From Deltaproteobacteria bacterium (GTDB lineage Bacteria > Desulfobacterota > Desulfobacteria > Desulfobacterales > Desulfatirhabdiaceae): 64,000 nt of DNA. The notes under the pieces were generated by a model. That model worked only from the letters and a program-made list of their open reading frames with translations, was not told the origin of the DNA and searched no databases. The stretch is taken from contig JACRBZ010000014.1 in NCBI GenBank assembly GCA_016219185.1, positions 62,001 to 126,000 on the forward strand. Reading direction: 5' to 3'. Positions within the stretch are counted from its first letter, which is position 1; each line of letters starts with the position of its first letter. Shown here one piece after another: positions 15,667-23,388 of this stretch. A program made the translations under genes and the position numbers.

Positions 15667-16605
15667 TTAGTTCTCCAGGGTAAGTTCGCGGAAAATGTGT
15701 TCCAGTGTCTGGGTTTCCTGACGGAATTCCAGAAGCAGCCAGTCGGCCTGCCGGATGATCCGGTAAATTTCCTTTCGGATGTCCGCATCGGATGAAACGG
15801 TGATCTTGATATCGAGAAAATCCGCATCCGCGGGGGCGAGCTTCTCTATCCGAACGATCCCCCCGACAGTCTCCAATTGCCGCCGAACCGCTTCAAAGTC
15901 CGCATTGTCCAGCGTGATATAAATCGTCCGCTCTTTGCCGGCAGACTGCTTGATGGATTGGGTGCTGCCGTCCGCAACGATTTTTCCCTGATGGATGATG
16001 GCGATCCGGTCGCAGGTGGCCTCGGCCTCGCTGAGGATGTGGGTGGAAAGGATAATGGTTTTTTCCCGGCCGATCTTTCGGATGATTTCCCGGATTTCCA
16101 CGATCTGATTGGGGTCAAGGCCGGACGTGGGTTCATCCAGAACCAGGATTTCCGGGTCATTCATCAGGGCATGGGCCAGACCGACCCGCTGCTTGAACCC
16201 CTTGGACAGCTCTCCAATGGTCTTGTGCATGACCGTGTTCAGGCCGCACAATTGCGCCAGTTCGTGAATCCGGGACAGTTTCCGGTCATTTGTCATCTCC
16301 CGGATATCCGCGACATAATTCAGATAATCATAAACGATCATGTCATGGTAGAGCGGGGCGGATTCGGGAAGGTATCCGATCCGCTTTTTGATCTCCAGCG
16401 TATCCGGACCAATGGTGAAATCCTTTACCTGAATCTGGCCGGCGGTCGGCTGAAGATACCCTGTGAGCATCCTCAGGGTCGTGGTTTTGCCGGCCCCGTT
16501 CGGACCCAGCAATCCCAGGATTTCGCCTTTTTGAATGTCCAGATGAATCCCGTCCACCGCGCAGAAATCATCATAATACCGGGTGAGATTTTCAACATGA
16601 ATCAT
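15667..16605 (-). CDS. ABC transporter ATP-binding protein (GldA/CcmA type)
   Basis: 312 aa from the ATG at 16605 with AAGGAGA before it. Walker A is GLLGPNGAGKTTT (about residue 38), the signature is LSKGFKQRVGLA, Walker B is ILVLDEPTSGLDP, and the switch His is in ILSTHILSEAE. The roughly 90 C-terminal residues after the nucleotide-binding domain (TIYITLDNADFEAVRRQLE...) form the small domain often seen in GldA and other ABC-2 exporters. It energises the ABC-2 system with the next two genes. First gene of the operon. Confidence 0.92.
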   Translation of the reverse strand: MIHVENLTRYYDDFCAVDGIHLDIQKGEILGLLGPNGAGKTTTLRMLTGYLQPTAGQIQVKDFTIGPDTLEIKKRIGYLPESAPLYHDMIVYDYLNYVADIREMTNDRKLSRIHELAQLCGLNTVMHKTIGELSKGFKQRVGLAHALMNDPEILVLDEPTSGLDPNQIVEIREIIRKIGREKTIILSTHILSEAEATCDRIAIIHQGKIVADGSTQSIKQSAGKERTIYITLDNADFEAVRRQLETVGGIVRIEKLAPADADFLDIKITVSSDADIRKEIYRIIRQADWLLLEFRQETQTLEHIFRELTLEN

Positions 16606-16926
16606 GCTTTTCTCCTTGTGAATCGAAAAAACAGGTTTCAAACGAACAAAAGGCCGAATTCGACAGGGATCTATCGAAAATTTCGACCTAATTTATTATA
16701 AACGTTATAGATAATTTTAATATTAATTTTTAATCAAAAACCCTGCCTTGTCAAGGGAAAGTTCTGTGAGTCGTTTGCAGCGTAGAATCCATTTGATGAT
16801 TAAGATGATTTATGTTCCAATACGGTCTGGCGTGATCCGTTCGCGGGATCTGTCGCCTGAATTTTTATAGGGCAAAAGTATAAGCAAGTTTTTGTCAAAA
16901 TCAATACCGGCAATGAGACTCCAATT
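16606..16926. other. AT-rich intergenic region between divergent transcription units
   Basis: No gene seen. 16690-16740 is strongly AT-rich (runs of TTTATTATAA, TTAATATTAATTTTTAAT) and is the likely promoter zone for the minus-strand ABC operon and possibly for the methyltransferase on the plus strand, but I cannot assign hexamers with confidence. Confidence 0.5.
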
Positions 16927-18108
16927 TTGTCGTCTTCTCTTGAAAAACGAATCAAAAGAAATATCTCGGGGCGAAAGCAGGAATTTTTCGTCATCACGTC
17001 TCCGGGGCTGGAAAGCCTGTGCCGGCAGGAACTGGTGCGGCTTCCGACCTTCAGCGGGGAAACGGCTTCTGTTTCCGGCGGCGTGGAGTTCAGCGGGAAA
17101 TTGTATGACGGATATCTGGCCAACCTCCATCTGCGGACCGCCACGCGGATTCTGATGAGAATTGAAACCGTATTGGCCACCCACTTTACCCGGCTTTCAA
17201 AAAAAACGGCGGAAATCCCCTGGGAGCTCTATCTGCGTTCCGATGTGGCTCCGTTGATCCGCGTATCCACCCATCATTGCCGACTTTATCATAAAGATGC
17301 GGTTTCCGCCATTTTTGCAGAGAGCGTGCGAAACCGCCTGTTACAGTATGCGTGTGATCCGCAACCCGAAGACAGGCCCGCCATTCAACAGCGCCTTTTC
17401 ATTCGCGGCATGGATGACCGCTTTCGCGTTTCCATGGACAGCAGCGGCGATTTGCTTTATAAAAGAGGCGTTAAAACGCTTGCAGGAGCAGCTCCTGTCC
17501 GGGAAACACTTGCTGCGGCCATTTTAATGCTGGCCGGGTATTCTGGGCGTGAAGTGCTCGTGAATCCCATGTGCGGTTCCGGAACGTTTGCCGTAGAAGG
17601 GGCTTTGATGGCCCGGAATATTCCGCCGGGGTGGATGCGGCCCTTTGCATTCATGGGATGGCCGGGATTCAGTCCATCTCAGTGGCATCATCTTCGAAAC
17701 GCCGCGGAAAAACAGATTGTCTCCGGACCGCTGCCCCCTGTGATTGCTTTTGACAATTCACCAGCGGCATGCGACTTGCTGGCCCTGCTTGCGCATTCCC
17801 ATGCTGCTCTGGATCAAATCCGGGTTCAGGAAGGGGATTTTTTTGATCTGAATCCAGGGGAACTGGCGATCGAACCGGGTCTTGTGGTCATCAATCCGCC
17901 CTATGGAAAGCGGATGGGCACGCGCCGGGAAAGCCGCCTCCTCATTCAGGACGTGATGAAGAAGTTGAAAGCCGATTACCGGGGATGGCGATTTGCGCTG
18001 ATGATTCCAGACCGCTCGGGCCTTGGCCGCATTTCTCCCGAATGGCGCTTTCATCCCATTTATCACGGGGGATTGAAACTGGAACTGCTTGTCGGAAAAC
18101 TGGTTTAA
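16927..18108 (+). CDS. THUMP-domain class I RNA methyltransferase (RlmL N-terminal/TrmN-like)
   Basis: 393 aa if the TTG at 16927 is used; no ATG is available near the family start, so the exact N-terminus is uncertain. Order of parts: an N-terminal ferredoxin-like segment (FFVITSPGLESLCRQEL), a THUMP RNA-binding domain (about 55-155, with RVSTHHCRLYHKDAV), then the methyltransferase: GAAPVRETLAAAILMLAGY, SAM motif NPMCGSGTFAVEGALMA, and catalytic VINPPYGKRMG near residue 325, the NPPY motif of N2-guanine or N6-adenine methylation. These enzymes modify 23S rRNA (G2445) or tRNA. Target not distinguishable here; it lacks the second domain of E. coli RlmL. Confidence 0.87.
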   Translation: MSSSLEKRIKRNISGRKQEFFVITSPGLESLCRQELVRLPTFSGETASVSGGVEFSGKLYDGYLANLHLRTATRILMRIETVLATHFTRLSKKTAEIPWELYLRSDVAPLIRVSTHHCRLYHKDAVSAIFAESVRNRLLQYACDPQPEDRPAIQQRLFIRGMDDRFRVSMDSSGDLLYKRGVKTLAGAAPVRETLAAAILMLAGYSGREVLVNPMCGSGTFAVEGALMARNIPPGWMRPFAFMGWPGFSPSQWHHLRNAAEKQIVSGPLPPVIAFDNSPAACDLLALLAHSHAALDQIRVQEGDFFDLNPGELAIEPGLVVINPPYGKRMGTRRESRLLIQDVMKKLKADYRGWRFALMIPDRSGLGRISPEWRFHPIYHGGLKLELLVGKLV

Positions 18109-18137
18109 CGGTAACACATTTAAAAGGCGGGTGTTTT

Positions 18138-18791
18138 TTGAAAAAATATGCTGCGGTTGTCTTTGATCTGGATGGCACACTCCTGGATACTTTAGAAGAC
18201 CTGGGGGATGCGGTAAACCGGGTTCTGGCGGATCGGGGATTTCCGGTGCATCCGATGGACGCCTACAAATATTTTGTCGGCGATGGATCGGCTGTTCTCA
18301 TTGAACGGGCATTGCCGGAATCCGTCAGGGGTTCCGATGTTCATCGGGATTGCCTGGCGGCGTTTATGGCGGATTACGACCGGAGCTGGAAAGTCAAGTC
18401 GCGGCTGTATGACGGGATTCCGGAAATGCTGGACGACCTGACGGCACTGAAAATCGATATGGCCATTTTATCCAATAAATCGCATGGATTTACGGTGAAT
18501 TGCGTCCGGGATATGCTTTCGAAATGGCAGTTCAAGGCGGTGTTCGGGTTAAGGGATGATGTTCCCCGAAAACCCGATCCGGCCGGTGCCATGGAAATAT
18601 CCCGGCTGCTGGGGGCGAATCCGGATCGCATGCTTTATCTGGGAGATACGGCCATTGACATGCAAACCGCCGTGTCCGCAGGGATGTTTCCGGTTGGCGC
18701 CTTATGGGGATTTCGAACCCGGGAAGAGCTTCTGGAAAACGGCGCCAGGGCGCTTATCCAGCACCCCCGAGAGCTGTTGAGACTGATTTGA
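18138..18791 (+). CDS. gph: HAD hydrolase, phosphoglycolate phosphatase type
   Basis: 217 aa from a TTG at 18138, the only start codon consistent with the family's N-terminus (KKYAAVVFDLDGTLLDTLEDL); a GC-rich purine stretch AGGCGGG lies six bases before it. HAD motifs: I DLDGTLLDT (nucleophile first Asp), II ILSNKS, III K in PRKPDP, IV YLGDTAIDM. The cap domain with ALPESVRG is of the Gph/PGP subclass. It removes 2-phosphoglycolate or a similar small phosphate ester. It begins 30 bp after the methyltransferase and is convergent with the ubiG-like gene (gap 3 bp). Confidence 0.85.
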   Translation: MKKYAAVVFDLDGTLLDTLEDLGDAVNRVLADRGFPVHPMDAYKYFVGDGSAVLIERALPESVRGSDVHRDCLAAFMADYDRSWKVKSRLYDGIPEMLDDLTALKIDMAILSNKSHGFTVNCVRDMLSKWQFKAVFGLRDDVPRKPDPAGAMEISRLLGANPDRMLYLGDTAIDMQTAVSAGMFPVGALWGFRTREELLENGARALIQHPRELLRLI

Positions 18792-18794
18792 TTT

Positions 18795-19505
18795 TCAGTC
18801 TTGGGGGCGTTTTGCGTGAACGAGATAATTGATATCCAGATTTCCGCCCAGTGAACTGGTTCGAAACAGCGGATTGTAGTGCATTCCCATGATATTTTGC
18901 GGAATCAGGCCGGCCTGTTGCATCCAGAGCGTCATTTCAGCGGGCTTGATAAACCGGCCATAGGTGTGGGTCCCTCTGGGAAGCAATCGCATCAGATATT
19001 CCGCGCCGACAATTGCCAGCAGAAAACTTTTGGGATTTCGGTTGAGGGTCGCAAAAAACACATGGCCCCCGGGTTTGACCAGGGTTTTACAGGCACTGAT
19101 GACGGAACGGGGATCGGGGACATGCTCCAGCATTTCCATGCAGGTAACGACATCAAAGCAGGACGCGTTGTCTTCCGCCAGAGCTTCCGCGGTCGTTTGC
19201 AGGTAGCTCACCTGAAGCCCGCTTTCCAGCAGGTGATGCCGGGCGGCATTCAGGGGCGCTTCTCCCCGGTCGATTCCGGTCACCGTTGCTCCCAGCGCTG
19301 CCATGGCTTCCGTTAGAATGCCGCCGCCGCATCCGATGTCCAGAACCGATTTTCCGCAAAGGCCGGCGCGTTCATTGATATACCGGACGCGAACCGGATT
19401 GATGTCGTGGAGGGGTTTGAAATCGCCTTGCGGGTTCCACCATTCATGCGATTGGGATTCAAACCGGGATATTTCAATGGTATCTACATTTTCGAGTTTT
19501 TTCAT
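18795..19505 (-). CDS. ubiG: SAM-dependent O-methyltransferase, UbiG-like
   Basis: 236 aa. It opens with ISRFESQSHEWWNPQGDFKPLHDINPVR, a diagnostic UbiG segment (family: W.....WWdp.g.fk.LH.iNP.R). Motif I is VLDIGCGGGILTEAMA, followed by VTGIDRGEAPLNAAR and the post-motif EMLEHVPDP; GTHTYGRFIKPAEM is another UbiG landmark. UbiG methylates polyprenyl catechols in ubiquinone synthesis. In a strict anaerobe making menaquinone this paralogue may act on another substrate, so the symbol denotes sequence similarity only. Confidence 0.85.
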   Translation of the reverse strand: MKKLENVDTIEISRFESQSHEWWNPQGDFKPLHDINPVRVRYINERAGLCGKSVLDIGCGGGILTEAMAALGATVTGIDRGEAPLNAARHHLLESGLQVSYLQTTAEALAEDNASCFDVVTCMEMLEHVPDPRSVISACKTLVKPGGHVFFATLNRNPKSFLLAIVGAEYLMRLLPRGTHTYGRFIKPAEMTLWMQQAGLIPQNIMGMHYNPLFRTSSLGGNLDINYLVHAKRPQD

Positions 19506-19578
19506 TGTGTTTGCAAAATCATGGGGTAAGCGGGTTTCTTGACAAACTTGCCTCTTTTATACTTTTACCATGTGATGG

Positions 19579-20706
19579 GTGAATATGATACAGATATTGA
19601 TTGTGTTAACCGTTTTATGTGCTGGAACCTGCAGCTATGCGCAACCCACCGATGTTCCGGATATGGAGTGTATCCCTTCCCTGGTATCCAGCATTCGCGT
19701 GAAGCCGCCGCTGGATTTTTGCGGAGAACCGGCGCCGATAGACAGTATGGATGCTCGGGAGCGCCTGGAGCGGGAACTTCTTCTGATGCTCTGGGACCGC
19801 GATCAGACCATCATGTGGCTCAAGCGGGCCAACCGATTCATGCCTTATATTCAGGCCGTGTTGAAGGATCAGCGTCTTCCGGATGATCTCAAATACATTC
19901 CCGTGGTCGAAAGTTCGCTGCGGGCTCTGGCCGGATCTCCCAAGGGCGCGATGGGCTACTGGCAGTTCATCAAGGATACGGGCGAGCGCTATGGACTGAC
20001 CATCACGGAAGAGCTGGACGAGAGGCGGAACATAGCGGCGTCCACCCGTTCTGCTGTTGCTTACCTGAAAAAGCTCCATGCTGACTTCGGGTCCTGGACC
20101 CTTGCCGCCGCCGCTTACAACATGGGTGAGGCGGGGCTTAAAAACGAAATTCTTCTCCAGGATACCTCCGACTTTTACGACCTTTACCTCTACCAGGAAA
20201 CCCAGCGGTATGTCTTTCGAATTCTTGCCGCCAAACTGATTTTATCCGATCCGGGAAAATACGGTTTCAAGTTGATTCCGGAAGACCTGTATCCGCCCGA
20301 TGAGTCAGATCGCGTTCAACTGGAGTTGGCCCAGAAAACGCCGGTACTTTCCATTGCACGGGCGGCCCGGACCAGTTTTAAGGTCATACGGGACCTGAAT
20401 CCGGAAATCAGGGGGTATTATCTTCCCAAGGGCGCGCTGACGCTTTCCATACCCCGCGGGGCATCTGCCGGTTTTCAGGAAAGGCTGGCCGGTCAAATCC
20501 CATCCCTGGCATCCGCGAGATCCGAAACCGTGTATGTCGTGAAAAAAGGAGATTCGCTTTCCGGGATTGCCGAGCGTCTGAATATTCCGGTTCAGACCCT
20601 GTTGATCTGGAACCATCTTGGTCTGAATCAGCCCATTCGTCCGGGAGACCGGCTTTCCCTGAATCCCGGCAGTGATAAAAAACTCTCCCAGGAATCTTCG
20701 CCGTGA
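19579..20706 (+). CDS. membrane-bound lytic murein transglycosylase with LysM domain (MltD-like)
   Basis: 375 aa from GTG 19579 (ATG 19585 is an alternative two codons later). Residues 1-21 are a signal peptide (hydrophobic ILIVLTVLCAG, cleavage probably after CSYA); I see no convincing lipobox. The SLT domain spans about 85-215: IPVVESSLRALAGSPKGAMG with catalytic Glu 111, GYWQFIKDTGERYGL and AAAAYNMGEAGL. A single C-terminal LysM (about 322-366) reads YVVKKGDSLSGIAERLNIP with PGDRL. It cleaves peptidoglycan glycan strands in the periplasm with formation of 1,6-anhydro ends. Monocistronic by appearance. Confidence 0.9.
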   Translation: MNMIQILIVLTVLCAGTCSYAQPTDVPDMECIPSLVSSIRVKPPLDFCGEPAPIDSMDARERLERELLLMLWDRDQTIMWLKRANRFMPYIQAVLKDQRLPDDLKYIPVVESSLRALAGSPKGAMGYWQFIKDTGERYGLTITEELDERRNIAASTRSAVAYLKKLHADFGSWTLAAAAYNMGEAGLKNEILLQDTSDFYDLYLYQETQRYVFRILAAKLILSDPGKYGFKLIPEDLYPPDESDRVQLELAQKTPVLSIARAARTSFKVIRDLNPEIRGYYLPKGALTLSIPRGASAGFQERLAGQIPSLASARSETVYVVKKGDSLSGIAERLNIPVQTLLIWNHLGLNQPIRPGDRLSLNPGSDKKLSQESSP

Positions 20707-20753
20707 TGCACTGGTCCGAAAGAGCAAATGCTTTATATGAAAATGATCAATTT

Positions 20754-20888
20754 CCGGCCTCGATCATCATTCCGGCCAGATCATGACTGCTGTATTTCCC
20801 CCTTTGGGAAAGAGGGACTAAGGGGGATTTGAAAACCGAGTCGGTCTGCCAGAAATCCCCCTCGATCCCCCTTTTCCAAAGGGGGAAG
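20754..20888. repeat. Dispersed palindromic repeat, family B copy 2
   Basis: Shares with the copy at 779-943 the blocks CCGGCC-TCGATCATCATTCCGG, CATGACTGCTGTATTTCCCC, GGGACTAAGGGGGATTTGAA, CGAGTCGGTCTGCCAGAAAT and a final CTTTTCCAAAGGGGGAAG. The inner GACCGACTCG arm found in copy 1 is deleted. It lies between the transglycosylase and the acyltransferase gene; its right end is 34 bp before the latter's start. Confidence 0.75.
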
Positions 20889-20922
20889 TAATCGCTTTTG
20901 TTTTTTTGAATAGGAGTTGCCA

Positions 20923-21573
20923 TTGGCCATCAATACCAGCAGAATCATTAAATCAGATGTTTTTTTAAATGTTTTTTATGGGATTCTCCGGGCCTATTGC
21001 CGGACGTTTCGAATCACCGTCATCAACGAAGCGCCCTGGGTGGACCATCTCCAAAAAGGCGGCTCCGTATTGCTCTGCGGCTGGCATCAGCAGATTTTTT
21101 CAACGCTTGCATATTTTGGGAAATTTCAGGGGCTTTCCCCATCCCTCATGATCAGCCAGAGCAATGACGGCGACATCGGAGCCGGTATCTGCAGACGAGC
21201 GGGCTGGCGTCCCATCCGCGGGTCATCTTCGAAAGGGGGACTGAAGGCGCTCAAGCAAATGATTCGCGAGCTCAGGCGCTCCCGGCTGGCGGGTCACATC
21301 GTGGATGGTCCCCAGGGACCGGCGGGAATTGTAAAGCCTGGTACGATCACCCTGGCGCTGGCTGCCCGGGCCGTGATCATTCCGGTTTCGATTTCAGCGG
21401 ACAGGGCCTGGTTCTTCAACAGTTGGGACAAATTCATGCTGCCCAAACCCTTTGCAGAAATCCGGTTCGTTTTCGGGGAGATGATTCACCTGAACGGCTC
21501 GGAAGGAAAAAAGGATGTGGAAGCCTGGCGGCGTCATCTGGAATCCGTGATGCGGCCATATTTAATCCCTTGA
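20923..21573 (+). CDS. lysophospholipid acyltransferase-like protein (DUF374)
   Basis: 216 aa. I place the start at TTG 20923 because AGGAG (20912-20916) lies six bases before it; TTG 20917 abuts that site. The protein matches DUF374 acyltransferases: GSVLLCGWHQQIFSTL carries the His of the acyltransferase active site, SQSNDGDIGAGICRRAGW and the GSSSKGGLKALKQM segment follow, then HIVDGPQGPAGIVKPG, the conserved DGP(R/Q)GP motif, and VIIPVSISAD. Such proteins are membrane-associated and handle acyl transfer to lysophospholipid or lipid A-like acceptors. Acceptor unknown. Confidence 0.87.
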   Translation: MAINTSRIIKSDVFLNVFYGILRAYCRTFRITVINEAPWVDHLQKGGSVLLCGWHQQIFSTLAYFGKFQGLSPSLMISQSNDGDIGAGICRRAGWRPIRGSSSKGGLKALKQMIRELRRSRLAGHIVDGPQGPAGIVKPGTITLALAARAVIIPVSISADRAWFFNSWDKFMLPKPFAEIRFVFGEMIHLNGSEGKKDVEAWRRHLESVMRPYLIP

Positions 21574-21621
21574 TTTTGATGCCATCCATTCAGGCTGACA
21601 CCGGAGCGGCCGGGACCGGCG

Positions 21622-23163
21622 CTATTCCTTAAAGACTTCCAGGATATCGAACTCTTCCAGGTGAAACTGAGGATTGGGGTATACGACGATTTGCTTGGCG
21701 ATCATTTTTTCAAGGCGGAAGATCAGATGATTTTCTTCTCCGTGAAGCAGTTCCGCAATTTCCGGATTGACTCTGACCATGATCTTGATGCCATCCAGCA
21801 TTCGGTATTCGCTGAGGATTTCCCTGAAAATGTTATGGCAGATGGTCTTGCGGGACATGAGATACCCTTCGCCTTCGCAGTAAAAACAGGGCTCGCATAA
21901 CAACCGGTTCAACGGCTTTCGAATCCGCTTGCGGGTCATTTGAATCAGCCCCATTTCCGAGATGGGAAGGACATGGGTTTTGCTCCGGTCGTTTTTTAAT
22001 GCTTCGATCAGGGCATTATACACTTTTTCCTGATTGGACTTCTTTTCCATGTCGATGAAATCGATAATGATGATGCCGCCGATATCCCGGAGCCTGATCT
22101 GATAGGCGATTTCCTTTACGGCATCCAGGTTGGTTTTAAGAATGGTCTCTTCGAGATTGTGTTTGCCCACGTATCTGCCGGTATTGACGTCAATGGCAAC
22201 CAGTGCTTCGGTCTGCTCGATGACGATGTATCCGCCGGATTTCAGCCAGACCTTTCGCTTCAGGGCTCTTGAAATATCGCCTTCCAGATTATAGGCGTCG
22301 AATATGGGTTCCTGGCCTTCATAGAGCTCGACGGAGTCTTTCAGGCTTGGCATGAAGGTATTCAGAAAGGAAAGAACCGATTCATACACCGGGCGGGAAT
22401 CAATGATCAGCGAATCCGCCTCGTGGGTCAGCAGGTCCCGTACCGCCCTCAGGCTGACATTCAGTTCTTTATGCAGCAGCGAGGGGGCGGACGCAGTTTT
22501 GTATTTGGCCAGAATCGCCTGCCATAAATTCCTCAAAAACGCCATTTCCGGCGCCAGCTTTTCCCGCTGAATGCCTTCACTGGCTGTCCGGACGATATAG
22601 CCGACGGCGTCATCCCGCAAAGAGAGCACCATCTCTTTAAGCCGGGTCCGCTCGTCCTCATCCAGAATCCTTCTGGACACGCCGATATGATTCGAATACG
22701 GCATCATTACCAGAAAACGGCCCGGAAGTGAGATATAGGTCGTAACGCGGGCTCCCTTGGTGCCCATGGGAGACTTGGCAACATGAACCAGGATTTCCTG
22801 GCCTTCCGTGATCAGATCCTCGATATGAAGGTCCTTGTGGGTCGCGGGCCGGTCGATGAACGCGGCATTGACTTCACCGGACAGTTCATCCTCTTCTTGC
22901 GTGCGTATCATGAACTGCTCGATTTCAGTATCCTGATACCCCAGCACATCATCCACATAAATGAACGCTGCCTGACTGAGGCCGATATCCACAAAAGCGG
23001 CCTGCATTCCGGGAAGAACTCTCTGGACCCTGCCCTTATAAATGTTGCCGGCAATGTCCGAATGATCCCGTCTTTCGATAAACAGCTCCACAATGGTGCC
23101 GTTTTCAATCAGGGCCACCCGCGTTTCGTGGTCCATATCGTTGATGATCAGTTTTTTTAGCAT
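21622..23163 (-). CDS. rng: ribonuclease G/E family endoribonuclease
   Basis: 513 aa, the length of RNase G rather than RNase E (no long C-terminal scaffold). An N-terminal S1 domain (YKGRVQRVLPGMQAAFVDIGL, about 40-100) leads into the catalytic core with ALVAIDVNTGRYVG and IIIIDFIDMEKKSNQEKV, which hold the metal-binding Asp residues, QMTRKRIRKPL, and the Zn-link LLCEPCFYCEGEGYL (CxxC). It makes 5'-end-sensitive cuts in rRNA precursors and mRNA. On the minus strand between the acyltransferase (convergent) and the M16 protease (divergent). Confidence 0.92.
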   Translation of the reverse strand: MLKKLIINDMDHETRVALIENGTIVELFIERRDHSDIAGNIYKGRVQRVLPGMQAAFVDIGLSQAAFIYVDDVLGYQDTEIEQFMIRTQEEDELSGEVNAAFIDRPATHKDLHIEDLITEGQEILVHVAKSPMGTKGARVTTYISLPGRFLVMMPYSNHIGVSRRILDEDERTRLKEMVLSLRDDAVGYIVRTASEGIQREKLAPEMAFLRNLWQAILAKYKTASAPSLLHKELNVSLRAVRDLLTHEADSLIIDSRPVYESVLSFLNTFMPSLKDSVELYEGQEPIFDAYNLEGDISRALKRKVWLKSGGYIVIEQTEALVAIDVNTGRYVGKHNLEETILKTNLDAVKEIAYQIRLRDIGGIIIIDFIDMEKKSNQEKVYNALIEALKNDRSKTHVLPISEMGLIQMTRKRIRKPLNRLLCEPCFYCEGEGYLMSRKTICHNIFREILSEYRMLDGIKIMVRVNPEIAELLHGEENHLIFRLEKMIAKQIVVYPNPQFHLEEFDILEVFKE

Positions 23164-23239
23164 GAGGGTAATTTAAAAAAGTAGTCTGGAGTCAGAATTC
23201 ATTATTTGCCTGTTTATAACGCATTATGCCGTTTTCATG

Positions 23240-23351
23240 CAATGCCATTCTGTGAAAAACAAGCATAATATTTCAATTGAAAACTTTATTCAAAAGGGGC
23301 AGTATGGTTTGCACAAGAAAGTGGAAATTTTGCTTTCAGTCAATGACGTTG
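23240..23351. repeat. Degenerate family A element
   Basis: The right end, read in reverse complement, is CAACGTCATTGACTGAAAGC followed by AAAATTTCC, closely matching the left end of the family A copy at 8374. The left end CAATGCCATTCTGTGAAAAA is a weaker match. The middle keeps only a trace of the C4T4/A4G4 core (CAAAAGGGGC). It lies just before the M16 protease gene, whose in-frame TTG at 23353 touches its edge. Confidence 0.45.
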
Positions 23352-23388
23352 ATTGAATCCTGACTACCTTACACAAAGGGGAACCGAT

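Noticed and set aside
12691..16605. Assignment of gliding motility to the Gld-like genes
   Set aside because: GldA/F/G homologues occur widely in non-gliding bacteria, and no other gld or T9SS gene is in the window.
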